Positions 44,334 through 53,590 of a stretch of DNA of 64,000 bases are shown here, piece by piece. The notes beneath the pieces are model-generated. The model had not been told where the DNA came from. It saw nothing but the letters and a program-made list of their open reading frames with translations, and searched no databases. A program made the position numbers and the translations under genes. The stretch covers positions 1 through 64,000 of the forward strand of contig CAYQTJ010000001.1 of assembly GCA_964420395.1 (NCBI GenBank). The letters are read 5' to 3'. The number at the start of each line of letters is the position of its first letter. Within the stretch, counting starts at the first letter, position 1. Origin of the DNA: CAVSZB01 sp964420395 (GTDB taxonomy: Bacteria; Krumholzibacteriota; Krumholzibacteriia; LZORAL124-64-63).

Positions 44334-44537
44334 GGCGGCCGCGCCGGCGCCGGCCGCCGCGGCGGGCCGTCATCCGGTCCGCGGGACGGGAAGGGCCCCG
44401 CCAGCACCAGCCCAGGCTCGCCCAACCCAGGTCAGCACCGACAGGGCCCCCTTCAGCGCGTCCTCGACGCCCGGGGGATCATACGTCAGGCACAGTCTCA
44501 CCAGATGATGCTACGGCAAAAAAATCCGGCCCCCGCC
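44334..44537. other. intergenic region between convergent genes
   Basis: Nothing coding is visible. Seven A residues (44518-44524) read as a U-run for the leftward WYL transcript, 14 bases after its stop, but no strong stem precedes them. A TATGATCCCC element on the minus strand (44471-44482) resembles other -10 boxes here, with no matching -35. Confidence 0.5.
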
Positions 44538-45518
44538 TCAGGCCCCGTACTGGCCGCCGGCGAGGCGCAGTTCGCGGGCCACCGCCTCCCGCAGCGGCGC
44601 CGGCGCGACGACCTCGACCGCGGCGCCGTGGCGCAGCACCTCCATGATCAGCTCCGTGGGATTCGTGAAGGGGAACCGCAACTCGTAGCGGCCGTCGGCG
44701 AGGGTGGCGCCGGACTGCTGCGGGTGCCACGCCTCGTCCCGGACCCAGCGCGCGCGCTCGGCGCTGAAGCGGAGCACCGCGGTGCGCTCGCGCCCGGTCC
44801 GGCCGGTCGCGGGGAAGATGCCGAACCCGGCGCCGAGCATCGCCTCGATCTCCGGCGCCGGTACGCTGCGCGCACGGCCCGGCAGCAGCTCCGCGCGCCG
44901 GATGCGGTCGCAGGCGAAGACCCGCGACTCGCGCGACTGGCGGCACCAGGCGAGCAGGTACCAGTTGTCGCGGTGGAACAGCAGGCGCAGCGGGTCGATC
45001 TCGCGCTCCGTCACCCGGTCGTTGTAGCGCGCGTGATAGGCGATGCGGAGCCGGCGCCGCTTCATGACCGCCTCGGCGACCCGCCGGAACACGCCGGGCG
45101 AGCCGGCCCGCGCGCCCATCGGCTGCAGCGCCACGCGTCCGGCGACCTGCCTGGGATCGTAACCGTGGTTCGCCAGAAGTTCCTGCAGGCGCTTGCGGAT
45201 CGACTCCAGCCCGAAGGCGAGGATCCCCTCCTGCAGACCGTCGAGGATCTCGGAGGCGGCCAGCAGCCCCCACAGCTCCCCCTCGCTCAGCCAGAAGCCG
45301 GGCAGTTCGAAGCGCCCCGCGGTCTGGTCATAGGCGTAGCCGGCGGGCGGCCCCCGCCGGTACAGGAGCGGCGCCTCGAGGAAGTCGCGCAGGTACTGGA
45401 GGTCGCGCATCAGCGTGGCGCGCGACACTTCGAGTTCCTCCTGCAGGCGCCGCGCCGGCACCGGCCGCCCCCGTGACAGCTGCCGGTGGATCTTGTAGAG
45501 ACGTTCGAGCCGGTCCAT
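44538..45518 (-). CDS. WYL-domain transcriptional regulator
   Basis: 326 residues. The N-terminal winged HTH (MDRLERLYKIHRQLSRGRPV then LEVSRATLMRDLQYLRD) is followed by the WYL domain with RRLRIAYHARYNDRVTE and FHRDNWYLLAWCRQSRESR, and the C-terminal WCX part (RWVRDEAWHPQQ). WYL regulators sense ligands such as nucleic acids or cyclic dinucleotides and often control DNA-damage or defence genes. No defence genes are in this window, so its target is unknown. It is 20 bases after the nucleoside transporter and probably co-transcribed with it. Confidence 0.92.
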   Translation of the reverse strand: MDRLERLYKIHRQLSRGRPVPARRLQEELEVSRATLMRDLQYLRDFLEAPLLYRRGPPAGYAYDQTAGRFELPGFWLSEGELWGLLAASEILDGLQEGILAFGLESIRKRLQELLANHGYDPRQVAGRVALQPMGARAGSPGVFRRVAEAVMKRRRLRIAYHARYNDRVTEREIDPLRLLFHRDNWYLLAWCRQSRESRVFACDRIRRAELLPGRARSVPAPEIEAMLGAGFGIFPATGRTGRERTAVLRFSAERARWVRDEAWHPQQSGATLADGRYELRFPFTNPTELIMEVLRHGAAVEVVAPAPLREAVARELRLAGGQYGA

Positions 45519-45538
45519 GCCGCTCCCCTCCGCGCAGG

Positions 45539-46831
45539 CTACCTCGTCAGAATCCCCGCGATGGTGGCCGTCATCCAGGAGGCCAGTTCGCCGGCGAACA
45601 TCGCCCTCAGGCCGAGCCTGGCCACGTCGGAGCGCCGCTCGGGCGCGATCGAGCCGATGCCGCCGATCTGGATCGCGATGCTGCTGAAGTTGGCGAAGCC
45701 GCAGAGGGCGTAGGTCCCGATCACCACGCTGCGGGGGCTCAGGGTGCCGTCGCCGGCGGCCCGCGTCAGGTCGAGGTAGGCCACGAACTCGTTGAGGGCC
45801 ACCTTCGTGCCGAGCAGGTTGCCGAAGGCGCTGGCCTCCCCCCACGGCACCCCCATCGCCCAGGCGAACGGCGCGAAGACGATGCCGAAGATCTGCTGCA
45901 GCGAGGTGTGCAGCCAGCCGAGCCCGTAGTTCATCATCGCCACGAGGGCGATGAACGCCAGCAGCATGGCCGAGACGTTGGCGGCCAGCCGCAGGCCGAC
46001 GCCGGCGCCGCCGGCGGCCGCGTCGATCACGTTGGCGTACTCGCGCGGGATGTCCAGGCGCGCGCCGCCCGCCGTGCGCGGGCGCTCCTTCTCGGGGTAC
46101 ATCACCTTCGCCATGACCAGCGCCGCCGGCGCCGACATCACGCTCGCCGCCAGCAGGTGGCCCGGATCGACGCCGAAGCGCACGTAGGCCACCATCACCC
46201 CGCCGGCGATGGTGGCGAAGCCGCCCACCATGACCGCCATCAGCTCGGACATCGTCATCGTGGCGACGTAGGGCCGGATCACCATCGGCGCCTCGGTCTG
46301 GCCCACGAAGATGTTCGCCGCGCAGGAGAGCGATTCGGCGCCGCTCGTGCCCATGGAGCGCCGCATCACCCAGGCCACCCCGCCGATCAGGCGCTGCATG
46401 ATGCCGAGGTGGTAGAGGACCGCCATCAGGCTGGAGAAGAAGATGATCGTCGGCAGGACGTGGATCACGAAGACGGTGCCGAGCGGGATGAGCTGGCCGG
46501 AGACCGAGTCGGTCGCCTGCCAGTAGCCGGGGCCCATCGGCCCGGAGCCGATGTGCTGCACCAGATCGGGCCCGGTGCGGAAGAGATTGCCCCAGAGGAA
46601 GGCGCTGCCGGCGTCCGTGAAGCCGAGGATCCGGTTGATGGCGGTGCGCATCCCGTCGAAAACCGCGCGCCCCCAGGGGGTGCGCAGCAGGATCAGCGCG
46701 AACGCGAACTGCAGGCCCAGGCCCCAGAGGGCGACGCGCCAGGGGAACCGGCGGCGGTCGTTGCTGAGCAGCCAGGCGACGCCGACCAGGACCACCACCC
46801 CGAACAGGGAAACGACGTTGTTGACGGTCAT
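45539..46831 (-). CDS. nupC: concentrative nucleoside transporter (NupC/CNT family)
   Basis: 430 residues from the ATG at 46831 (GGAGG site). Eight to ten hydrophobic segments are visible, with the CNT motifs ESLSCAANIFVGQTEAPM and LGTKVALNEFVAYLDL, which hold the nucleoside and cation-binding residues, and CGFANFSSIAIQIGGIG. It imports nucleosides with Na+ or H+. It is divergent from uridine kinase, Hpt and GuaB, making a salvage locus. Confidence 0.93.
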   Translation of the reverse strand: MTVNNVVSLFGVVVLVGVAWLLSNDRRRFPWRVALWGLGLQFAFALILLRTPWGRAVFDGMRTAINRILGFTDAGSAFLWGNLFRTGPDLVQHIGSGPMGPGYWQATDSVSGQLIPLGTVFVIHVLPTIIFFSSLMAVLYHLGIMQRLIGGVAWVMRRSMGTSGAESLSCAANIFVGQTEAPMVIRPYVATMTMSELMAVMVGGFATIAGGVMVAYVRFGVDPGHLLAASVMSAPAALVMAKVMYPEKERPRTAGGARLDIPREYANVIDAAAGGAGVGLRLAANVSAMLLAFIALVAMMNYGLGWLHTSLQQIFGIVFAPFAWAMGVPWGEASAFGNLLGTKVALNEFVAYLDLTRAAGDGTLSPRSVVIGTYALCGFANFSSIAIQIGGIGSIAPERRSDVARLGLRAMFAGELASWMTATIAGILTR

Positions 46832-46905
46832 GGAGCCTCCGCGGCGGAGTTCGGGAAAACGTCCGGGCGGGGCGGACCGGTCCGGGAAGCCCCGCCACGG
46901 CCCGC

Positions 46906-46935
46906 ATCCTAGCCTGTCCGCGGCCCGATTGACAG
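46906..46935 (-). promoter_or_regulatory. nupC promoter
   Basis: On the minus strand, CTGTCA (46930-46935), 18 bases, TAGGAT (46906-46911). Its -35 overlaps the TTGACA of the divergent udk promoter, so the two polymerase sites should compete. Confidence 0.55.
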
Positions 46936-46957
46936 GCCCGAGAGGACCGGGTATCTT
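46929..46957 (+). promoter_or_regulatory. udk promoter, consensus -35, near-leaderless
   Basis: TTGACA (46929-46934), 17 bases, TATCTT (46952-46957). The expected start site (~46964) is at or one base before the ATG at 46965. No ribosome-binding site precedes that ATG, so the transcript is probably leaderless. Confidence 0.75.
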
Positions 46958-46964
46958 CGCCGCC

Positions 46965-47645
46965 ATGGATGTCAACAATGGCGCCCATCTGCCGCCGGTC
47001 ATCATCGGGATCGCCGGCGGCTCGGGCTCGGGCAAGACCACGGTCGCCCACCGGGTGCGCGAAGCCGCGCCCGGAAAGACCGTGCTGATCATCCATCACG
47101 ACTCCTACTACCACGATAATTCCCGCCTGCCGCTCGAAGAGCGCGCCCGCATCAACTACGACCACCCGGCCGCTTTCGAGACGTCGCTGCTGGTGGCGCA
47201 CCTGCAGGCGATCAAGCGCGGCGAGCCGGTCGAGGTGCCGACCTACGACTACGCGCTGCACTCGCGCCGGGTCGACACCGTCCGCCTCGAGCCCGCCGAC
47301 ATCGTCTTCGTCGAGGGGATCCTGGTGCTCGAGGACGAGCGGCTGCGCGACATGATGGACATCCGGCTCTACGTGGACGTCGACGCGGACGAACGCTTCA
47401 TCCGGCGGCTCGGCCGCGACACCATCGAGCGCGGCCGCACCGTGCAGTCGGTCATCGAGCAGTATTTGGGGGTGGTGCGTCCGATGCACCTGCAGTTCGT
47501 GGAGCCGTCGAAGCGCTACGCCCACATCATCATACCCGAGGGGGGCCACAACACCGTGGCCATCGACCTGATCGCGGTGAAGATCGCCGACATCATCCGC
47601 GAGCGCACGCGCCTGCGCGCGCCGCAGTCCGGAGGCCGGCCGTGA
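46965..47645 (+). CDS. udk: uridine kinase
   Basis: 226 residues. Walker A is GIAGGSGSGKTTVAHRV; substrate and lid motifs are HHDSYYHDN, INYDHPAAFETSLL and VEVPTYDYALHSR. The RRLGRDTIERGRT segment is also typical. It phosphorylates uridine and cytidine to the monophosphates. It overlaps hpt (GTGA). The lack of a Shine-Dalgarno site and the promoter position suggest leaderless translation. Confidence 0.95.
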   Translation: MDVNNGAHLPPVIIGIAGGSGSGKTTVAHRVREAAPGKTVLIIHHDSYYHDNSRLPLEERARINYDHPAAFETSLLVAHLQAIKRGEPVEVPTYDYALHSRRVDTVRLEPADIVFVEGILVLEDERLRDMMDIRLYVDVDADERFIRRLGRDTIERGRTVQSVIEQYLGVVRPMHLQFVEPSKRYAHIIIPEGGHNTVAIDLIAVKIADIIRERTRLRAPQSGGRP

Positions 47646-48196
47646 CCTGGGACGACGACGACCTGCTGCGCAAGCATCCGCAGCTCGAGCGGATCCTCAT
47701 CCGCTCGGACGAGATCCACAAGCGCGTGCGCCAGCTCGGCAACGAGATCAGCCGGGACTACGCCGACGACGTGCCGGTGCTCGTGAGCATCCTCAAGGGG
47801 TCGTACGTCTTCCTGGCGGACCTCACCCGCTGCCTGACGATCCCCCACGAGGTGGACTTCATGGCCATCTCGAGCTACCACGGCGGCACGCAGAGCACCG
47901 GCGTGGTGAAGATCGAGAAGGACCTGAAGACGAACATCACCGGGCGCGACGTCCTCATCGTCGAGGACATCGTCGACACCGGGCTGACGATCAGCTACCT
48001 GCTCGACCTGCTGGGCACCCGCTCGCCGCGCAGCCTGCGCGTCTGCACCCTGCTCGACAAGACGCGCGCCCGGACGAAGGACGTGGCGGTCGCCTACAGC
48101 GGCTTCGAAATCCCCAGCGAGTTCGTCATCGGCTACGGCCTGGACTATGACGAGAAGTTCCGCAACCTGCCCTTCATCGGCGTCATGAGGGGTTGA
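47642..48196 (+). CDS. hpt: hypoxanthine phosphoribosyltransferase
   Basis: 184 residues from a GTG that overlaps the udk stop, with GGAGG upstream. It has the PRPP motif VLIVEDIVDTGLTISYLLDLL, the LKGSYVFLADLTR loop and the aromatic segment near FVIGYGLDYDEKFRNLPFIG. It converts hypoxanthine and guanine with PRPP to IMP and GMP. Its IMP is the substrate of GuaB encoded 39 bases downstream. Confidence 0.95.
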   Translation: MTWDDDDLLRKHPQLERILIRSDEIHKRVRQLGNEISRDYADDVPVLVSILKGSYVFLADLTRCLTIPHEVDFMAISSYHGGTQSTGVVKIEKDLKTNITGRDVLIVEDIVDTGLTISYLLDLLGTRSPRSLRVCTLLDKTRARTKDVAVAYSGFEIPSEFVIGYGLDYDEKFRNLPFIGVMRG

Positions 48197-48235
48197 CCGC
48201 GGCGGCGTCCGCCGCCCAGCTCAGGGGGACGAGGC

Positions 48236-49729
48236 ATGCCCAGCCGTCCGAGTCGGCCCGCCGTCACGCGGGGGGCGCTCCGCGAAGCTCTCACCTTCGA
48301 CGACATCCTCCTGCTGCCCGAATACTCCGAGGTACTGCCGCGGGACGTGGACACCTCCACGCGCGTCGCCCGCGACATCGCCCTGCCGGTGCCGTTCCTC
48401 TCCGCCGCTATGGACACCGTCACCGAGACCGACATGGCGATCGCCATGGCGCGCTCCGGCGGGCTGGGCGTGGTCCACAAGAACATGCCGCCCGCGGACC
48501 AGGCCGAGCACGTGGACGCGGTCAAGCGCAGCGAGTCCGGCATGATCACCGAGCCGATCACCCTCGGTCCGGACAGGCCGATCCACGAGGCCATGGCGAT
48601 GATGAAGCGCTTCCGCATCTCGGGCGTGCCGATCACGCGGGGCCGCCGGCTGGTGGGCATCCTGACGAACCGCGACCTCCGTTTCGTCGAGGACACGTCG
48701 CGACCGGTGTCGGCGGTCATGACCAGCGAAGGGCTGGTGACGGCCCCCGAGGGGACCACGCTCGAGGAGGCGGCGCGCATCCTCCACCGCCATCGCATCG
48801 AGAAGCTGCCGGTCGTCAACGCGAAGGGCGAACTGCGCGGTCTGATCACGGTGAAGGACATCCAGAAGCGCATCGACTACCCGGACGCCTGCAAGGACCG
48901 GCTGGGGCGGCTGCGGGTGGCGGCCGCCGTCGGCACCGGGGAGGGGACCGCGGAGCGGATCGGGCTGCTCCTCGAGGCGGGGGCCGACCTGATCGTGATC
49001 GACACGGCGCACGGTCATTCGCGCAACGTGATCGACGTCGTGAAGGCGGCGCGCAGGGCGCACCCGAAGGCGCGCCTGATGGCGGGCAACATCGGCACCG
49101 CGGAGGGGGCCGAGGCGCTGATCGCCGCCGGGGCGAACGCGCTCAAGGTGGGCATCGGTCCCGGCTCGATCTGCACGACCCGGGTGGTGTCGGGGGTGGG
49201 GGTGCCCCAGGTGACGGCCATCATGGACGTCGCGGCGGTGGCGCGCCCGCGCGGCGTGCCGGTGATCGCCGACGGCGGCATCAAGTACTCCGGCGACGTG
49301 ACCAAGGCGCTGGCCGTGGGCGCCGACGCCGTCATGATCGGCTCGCTGTTCGCCGGCACGGAGGAGTCGCCGGGCGAGAAAGTCCTGTACGAGGGGCGCG
49401 TGTTCAAGTCGTACCGCGGCATGGGCTCGATTGCCGCCATGCGGGCCGGCAGCCGCGACCGGTACGGCCAGGAGGGGATCGACGATCCCGCGAAGCTGGT
49501 GCCGGAGGGGATCGAGGGGCAGGTCCCGTACAAGGGACAGGTGCGCGAGGTGCTGTTCCAGCTCGTGGGCGGGGTCCGCTCCGGCATGGGCTACTGCGGC
49601 TGTCGCACCATCGCCGATCTCCAGGCGCGGGCGCGGATCGTGCGCGTCACCGGCGCCGGGCTGCGCGAGAGCCATCCGCACGACGTGCGCATCACCAAGG
49701 AGGCCCCCAACTACGGCAAGGACCGCTGA
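48236..49729 (+). CDS. guaB: IMP dehydrogenase
   Basis: 497 residues, full length. It starts LTFDDILLLPEYSEVLP, contains two CBS domains in the middle (around SRPVSAVMTSEGLVTAPEGT), and has the catalytic loop VGIGPGSICTTRVVSGVG with the nucleophilic Cys, then ADGGIKYSGDVTKALAVGA and the flap YRGMGSIAAM. It oxidises IMP to XMP, the committed step of guanine nucleotide synthesis. It is probably in the same transcript as udk-hpt. Confidence 0.97.
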   Translation: MPSRPSRPAVTRGALREALTFDDILLLPEYSEVLPRDVDTSTRVARDIALPVPFLSAAMDTVTETDMAIAMARSGGLGVVHKNMPPADQAEHVDAVKRSESGMITEPITLGPDRPIHEAMAMMKRFRISGVPITRGRRLVGILTNRDLRFVEDTSRPVSAVMTSEGLVTAPEGTTLEEAARILHRHRIEKLPVVNAKGELRGLITVKDIQKRIDYPDACKDRLGRLRVAAAVGTGEGTAERIGLLLEAGADLIVIDTAHGHSRNVIDVVKAARRAHPKARLMAGNIGTAEGAEALIAAGANALKVGIGPGSICTTRVVSGVGVPQVTAIMDVAAVARPRGVPVIADGGIKYSGDVTKALAVGADAVMIGSLFAGTEESPGEKVLYEGRVFKSYRGMGSIAAMRAGSRDRYGQEGIDDPAKLVPEGIEGQVPYKGQVREVLFQLVGGVRSGMGYCGCRTIADLQARARIVRVTGAGLRESHPHDVRITKEAPNYGKDR

Positions 49730-49756
49730 CGCGGGCGCGGCGAAGGAGCAGCACGG

Positions 49757-50491
49757 ATGCCCCGTGTCCCCGAGAAGAGCGAGGTCACGCTCATCGCCGG
49801 CCGTCCCGCGCGCTACCGCGTGCGGCGCAGCGACCGGGCGCGGCGGCTCACCCTCCGGATCACCCACGACGACGGGCTGGTGGTGGTGCTGCCGCGCCGG
49901 ATGGGGCGCTCCGAGGTGGCGCGCGCCCTGAGCGAGCACGAGGCCTGGCTCGACCGGCAGCTCGAGATCTACGGCGTGAGGCTGGGGCCGGTGCGGCGCG
50001 AGGTGGCCACGGGGCGGGAGATCCCGGTGCTCGGGGAGCCGCGGCGCCTCCTGGTCGCCCCGCTCGCGGAGGGCCGGGTCCGGACGCGGATCGACCTGCT
50101 GGGCGGCACGCTGGAGGCCCGGCTGCCGGCCGCCCGCCTGCTCGATCCCCGGCCCGATCTCGAGCGCTGGCTGCGCGGCCTCGCCCGCGAGGTGATCACG
50201 GGGCGCGTACTGCTGCTCTGGCCGCGCGTCGGCGTGACGCCGCGCCGGATCGTGATCGGCGAGCGCTCCACCCGCTGGGGCAGCTGCTCGCACGACGGCA
50301 CCCTCTCGTTCTGCTACCGCCTCGTGATGGCGCCGGTCGGGGTGATCGACGCCATCGTGCTGCACGAGCTGTGCCACCTCGTGCACTTCGACCACAGCCG
50401 GCGCTTCCACGCCCTGCTGCGCGAGGTCTGCCCCGACTACCCGGAGCAGCGCGCGTGGCTGCGGGCGCACGCCGGCGAACTCACCCTGTAG
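49757..50491 (+). CDS. YgjP/SprT-type zinc metallopeptidase
   Basis: 244 residues. The zinc motif is VLHELCHLVHFDHSRRFHALL (HExxH plus a downstream His), after RSTRWGSCSHDGTLSFCYRL, the WGSC signature of the YgjP (DUF45) family. The N-terminal half is a beta-rich domain of unknown role. It is cytoplasmic (no signal). Family members are putative proteases with few known substrates. It starts 27 bases after guaB. Confidence 0.88.
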   Translation: MPRVPEKSEVTLIAGRPARYRVRRSDRARRLTLRITHDDGLVVVLPRRMGRSEVARALSEHEAWLDRQLEIYGVRLGPVRREVATGREIPVLGEPRRLLVAPLAEGRVRTRIDLLGGTLEARLPAARLLDPRPDLERWLRGLAREVITGRVLLLWPRVGVTPRRIVIGERSTRWGSCSHDGTLSFCYRLVMAPVGVIDAIVLHELCHLVHFDHSRRFHALLREVCPDYPEQRAWLRAHAGELTL

Positions 50492-50524
50492 CGGCGCCGC
50501 GCGCCGCCGTCCGGAAGGAACCCG

Positions 50525-51088
50525 ATGAGCGGATTGTACGCCCGCGAGAACGCCCTGGCCCTGCTGCACGAGTTCACGGCCGGCGAGGCGCTCCGCCGCC
50601 ACGCCTACGCCGTCGAGGCGGCCATGCGCGCCGCCGCCCTGCGCACCGGCAACGATCCCGAATCCTGGGGCGCCGCCGGCCTCCTGCACGACTTCGACTA
50701 CGAGCGCTGGCCCGACGTCCCCGACCATGCCAACCAGGGGGCCGTCATCCTGCGGGAACGGGGCTATCCGGAGGAGTTCGTGCGCACGATCCTCTCGCAC
50801 GCCTCCTACACCGGCGTGCCGCGCGACACCGACCGCGCCCGCTGGCTGTTCGCCGTCGACGAGCTGTGCGGCTTCTGCATGGCCTGCGCGATGGTCCAGC
50901 CCGACCGCGCGATCGCCGCCGTGAAGGTCGAGTCGGTGAAGAAGAAGCTGAAGAAGAAGGACTTCGCCGCCAAGGTCAACCGGGCGGAGATCGCCGAGGG
51001 CGCCGCCGCGCTCGGCCTGGAGGTGGACGAGGTCATCGCCCACGTGCTCGCGGCGCTGAACGGCATCTCCGGCGAGCTCGGGCTCTGA
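50525..51088 (+). CDS. HD-domain hydrolase
   Basis: 187 residues. The metal-binding His and Asp are in GLLHDFDYERW, with further His residues in RRHAYAVEAAMR, DHANQGA and ILSHASY. This small HD protein type is common next to housekeeping genes, and phosphohydrolase activity on nucleotides is assumed. A Lys-rich helix (VKKKLKKKDFAAKVNRAE) follows. It may belong to the preceding operon (33-base gap). Confidence 0.85.
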   Translation: MSGLYARENALALLHEFTAGEALRRHAYAVEAAMRAAALRTGNDPESWGAAGLLHDFDYERWPDVPDHANQGAVILRERGYPEEFVRTILSHASYTGVPRDTDRARWLFAVDELCGFCMACAMVQPDRAIAAVKVESVKKKLKKKDFAAKVNRAEIAEGAAALGLEVDEVIAHVLAALNGISGELGL

Positions 51089-51098
51089 TCGGCCGTCG

Positions 51099-53351
51099 CT
51101 ACGGCCGGAACAGGTACTGCAGCTTGACGAAGTAGCTGCGGTCGGTCAGGTCCCATTGCTCCGGGCCGTCGGCGGCCACCGCCAGCCGCGCGTAGTCGCG
51201 GGTCGAGCCGGCGTAGAAGATGGAGAACGGGCTGATCCGATAGGTGACGAGCGGATCGACCTCCCAGGTCCGCGAGAAGTCGTTGTACTGCGCCACGAGG
51301 CGGGTGGACAGTTCCCGCGTGACCTGCAGGCCGAGCTTGCCGCGGGCGATGTAGCCGTCGAAGAACTCCCCGCCCGTGGCCGGGTCCTCGCTGCGCGACG
51401 ACACGTAGCTGAGCCCGGCCGTGAGGCGGGCGATCGGGCGCAGCTCGAGGCTCGCGCTCAGGTCGGTCTGGTCGCCGAAGCGCAGGTAACGGCGGGCGAT
51501 CCGGTGGGAGCGCGTCGCCCCGAGGTGGGCGCTCAGGCCGTCCCTGAGCGTGACGTCGAAGCAGCTGTGCAGCACCCACACCCCGTCGAACTGCCGGCCC
51601 TCGAACAGCTCGTTCTCGCGGGTGTACTGCACGTGCCCGTTGAACTGCGCCCACCTCAGCTGCGGCGCCACGTCGGCCTGCCAGCCGGCGTTCTTGACGT
51701 CGCCGGCGAAGTTCCAGGCGCGATACAGGTAGAGATGGTTGCTGAGCCGCCGCAGCAGGCCGCGGTCGGTGTGGATGTTGTAGCCGTTGATGACGTAGGC
51801 TTCGCGACGGTCGTTCTGCGGTTCGAAGCCGCTGTCCGCCCGGAAGGTCGGGCTCTTCTCCCAGTAGTCGAGGTTCAGGTTCCAGTGCCGCGCCCGGCGC
51901 TGGAAGCTGCCGTAAAGCGCGCGGCCCGTAAAGGTCTCGCCGTCGAAGATGGCGGTGCGCCGGCCGCCGTCGAAGGTGACCCCCGCGAGTCCGTCCGTGA
52001 GCCCGGGGTCGTCGGGCTCGGCGGTGCGGCTCGCCAGCGCCTGCCACGAGAAGCGGTAATTGCGGCCCAGGCGGACCAGCCCGTCCGCGCCCGCCACGCT
52101 GCCCGCGCCGCCGCCCTCGAGACGGCGGTCGGTGACGATGGCCCCGATCTGCGACTCCTGCCCCCAGGCGTGCTTCAGGCGGAGGATGTTGGAGTAGCTG
52201 CGCCCGGCCCCCACCAGGGAGCTGCCGTCCTCGAACGGCAGCAGGATCGGCGTGGTGGCGTCGATCGCGGAGAGCAGCGCTACCGCGTTGTGGTCGGGCC
52301 GCCCCATCAGCTTCACCGCGACGTCGGGATCGTTGATGCTGCGGGTGTAGAGCACCGTGAACGGCGTGACGAACAGGTCGCTCCCCTCCTGGAAGAAGGG
52401 GCGCTTCTCGGGATAGGCGAGGGCGAACGCCGAGTTGACGTCGATCTGGGCCGCGTCCGACTCGACCTGGCTGAAGTCCGGATTGAGCGTCGCCTCCGCG
52501 GTGAGCTGCGAGGAGAGCGCGTACCGGGCGCCCAGCGACGGCTCGCCCAGGAGATCGCCGTCGTCGAACCGGCCGTCGCCGTCGCGCCGGCCGGTCTGGG
52601 TGGCGGTCCAGGCCGGCAGCAGTTCCAGCCCGTTGCCCGGCCTGACGTTGGCGATGCCGGTGAGGGTGCCCCACTGGCAGGGCCAGCAGGGATTGTCGCG
52701 GCTCTGGGCGGCCCAGGCGTACTGGCCCTGCACGGCGCGCGGGTGGTTGCGCCAGAAGTTGATGCGCCAGGACTGCTCCGGGCGGTCGGGGAAGCGCAGG
52801 CTCGCGAACGGCACCGCCATCTCGACCTCGTAGCCTTCGGCGGTGGCGCGGCCGGCCGAGTGGTAGACCAGGTCGTAGCCCGAGTCCTCGCCGCCGTTGG
52901 CCGAGAACAGCAGATCCCCCTGGATGCCGTAGGGGTTCGCGCAGATCTCGTAGGCCCACTGCTGCGCGCCGTAGGTGTCGAGCAGCAGGAAGACGCAGTC
53001 GTCCGCGAAGATCTGGTCCCGCTCGCAGTACGTGGCGCGCACCTGCGACGGATCGTCGGCGCAGATGAAGGCCACGTAGAGATTGCGGTCGTCGTAGGTG
53101 ACGAGGACCTCCGTGTCGACCGGCGGCCGGGCCTGCTCGTTCGGCTCGATCTCGCTGAAGCCGGCCACGCGAGCGGCGCCGGTCCAGCCGGCGTCGTCGA
53201 GGCGGCCGTCGACGGCGATCCTCCCGGCGGCGCGCGTGATCGCGAGCGAGGGGAGGACCTGCGGGACGAAGCCGTCGGCGGCAAGGCAGGCGGAGGCGGC
53301 GCACAGCAGCGCGAGCGGCAGCCAGATGACACGGCGGTTCTGGATGGTCAT
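51099..53351 (-). CDS. exported CBM9/DUF5916-type outer-membrane barrel protein
   Basis: 750 residues with a signal peptide (to ~25, SACLA). Residues ~30-250 match the CBM9-like domain of this family (RIAVDGRLDDAGWTGAARV, then ITRAAGRIAVDG and VLVTYDDRNLYVAFICADD). The rest is a long series of alternating beta-strands ending in FVKLQYLFRP, whose terminal aromatic pattern fits a beta-barrel insertion signal. These proteins are common in Bacteroidetes-like and Acidobacteria-like genomes; function is unsettled, possibly polymer or glycan handling at the surface. Confidence 0.85.
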   Translation of the reverse strand: MTIQNRRVIWLPLALLCAASACLAADGFVPQVLPSLAITRAAGRIAVDGRLDDAGWTGAARVAGFSEIEPNEQARPPVDTEVLVTYDDRNLYVAFICADDPSQVRATYCERDQIFADDCVFLLLDTYGAQQWAYEICANPYGIQGDLLFSANGGEDSGYDLVYHSAGRATAEGYEVEMAVPFASLRFPDRPEQSWRINFWRNHPRAVQGQYAWAAQSRDNPCWPCQWGTLTGIANVRPGNGLELLPAWTATQTGRRDGDGRFDDGDLLGEPSLGARYALSSQLTAEATLNPDFSQVESDAAQIDVNSAFALAYPEKRPFFQEGSDLFVTPFTVLYTRSINDPDVAVKLMGRPDHNAVALLSAIDATTPILLPFEDGSSLVGAGRSYSNILRLKHAWGQESQIGAIVTDRRLEGGGAGSVAGADGLVRLGRNYRFSWQALASRTAEPDDPGLTDGLAGVTFDGGRRTAIFDGETFTGRALYGSFQRRARHWNLNLDYWEKSPTFRADSGFEPQNDRREAYVINGYNIHTDRGLLRRLSNHLYLYRAWNFAGDVKNAGWQADVAPQLRWAQFNGHVQYTRENELFEGRQFDGVWVLHSCFDVTLRDGLSAHLGATRSHRIARRYLRFGDQTDLSASLELRPIARLTAGLSYVSSRSEDPATGGEFFDGYIARGKLGLQVTRELSTRLVAQYNDFSRTWEVDPLVTYRISPFSIFYAGSTRDYARLAVAADGPEQWDLTDRSYFVKLQYLFRP

Positions 53352-53437
53352 GGCGGTCCTTCTGCTTGGCCTGGGCGTGGGGCCGGGGGAATTTCGAATC
53401 TACGGAATCATCCGCCCCGGGTTGCGCGGCGGAAACG

Positions 53438-53475
53438 GAAGGGCCCGACCCGCGCCAGGCGGGGTCGGGCCCTTC
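53438..53475. terminator. 14-bp perfect hairpin in the leader of the CBM9/barrel gene
   Basis: GAAGGGCCCGACCC (53438-53451) pairs perfectly with 53462-53475 across a ten-base loop. On the minus strand it is followed by CGTTTCC, so it could end or attenuate leftward transcripts about 90 bases before the ATG at 53351. No gene lies between it and the divergent phosphatase. Confidence 0.6.
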
Positions 53476-53540
53476 GTTCCGACGGGCGGCGGTCGTGCCC
53501 CGCCTCTGTTTCAACAGGATCATCCAGCGCGCATGATGAG

Positions 53541-53590
53541 CACCTCCGGTTCGGCAAACCCCCACGGTGCCTCCCGCCGAACCGGTGGTG
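53541..53590. repeat. 15-bp near-perfect inverted repeat upstream of the hairpin
   Basis: CACCTCCGGTTCGGC (53541-53555) pairs with 53576-53590 at 14 of 15 positions, loop 20 bases. With the 53438 hairpin it makes the 450-base gap between divergent genes highly structured. The rest of the gap holds no convincing gene. TTGACG at 53707-53712 is a possible -35 for the phosphatase but has no good -10. Confidence 0.55.

Noticed and set aside
44471..44482. Antisense promoter (TATGATCCCC on the minus strand)
   Set aside because: No -35 and no leftward gene; a lone -10-like match.
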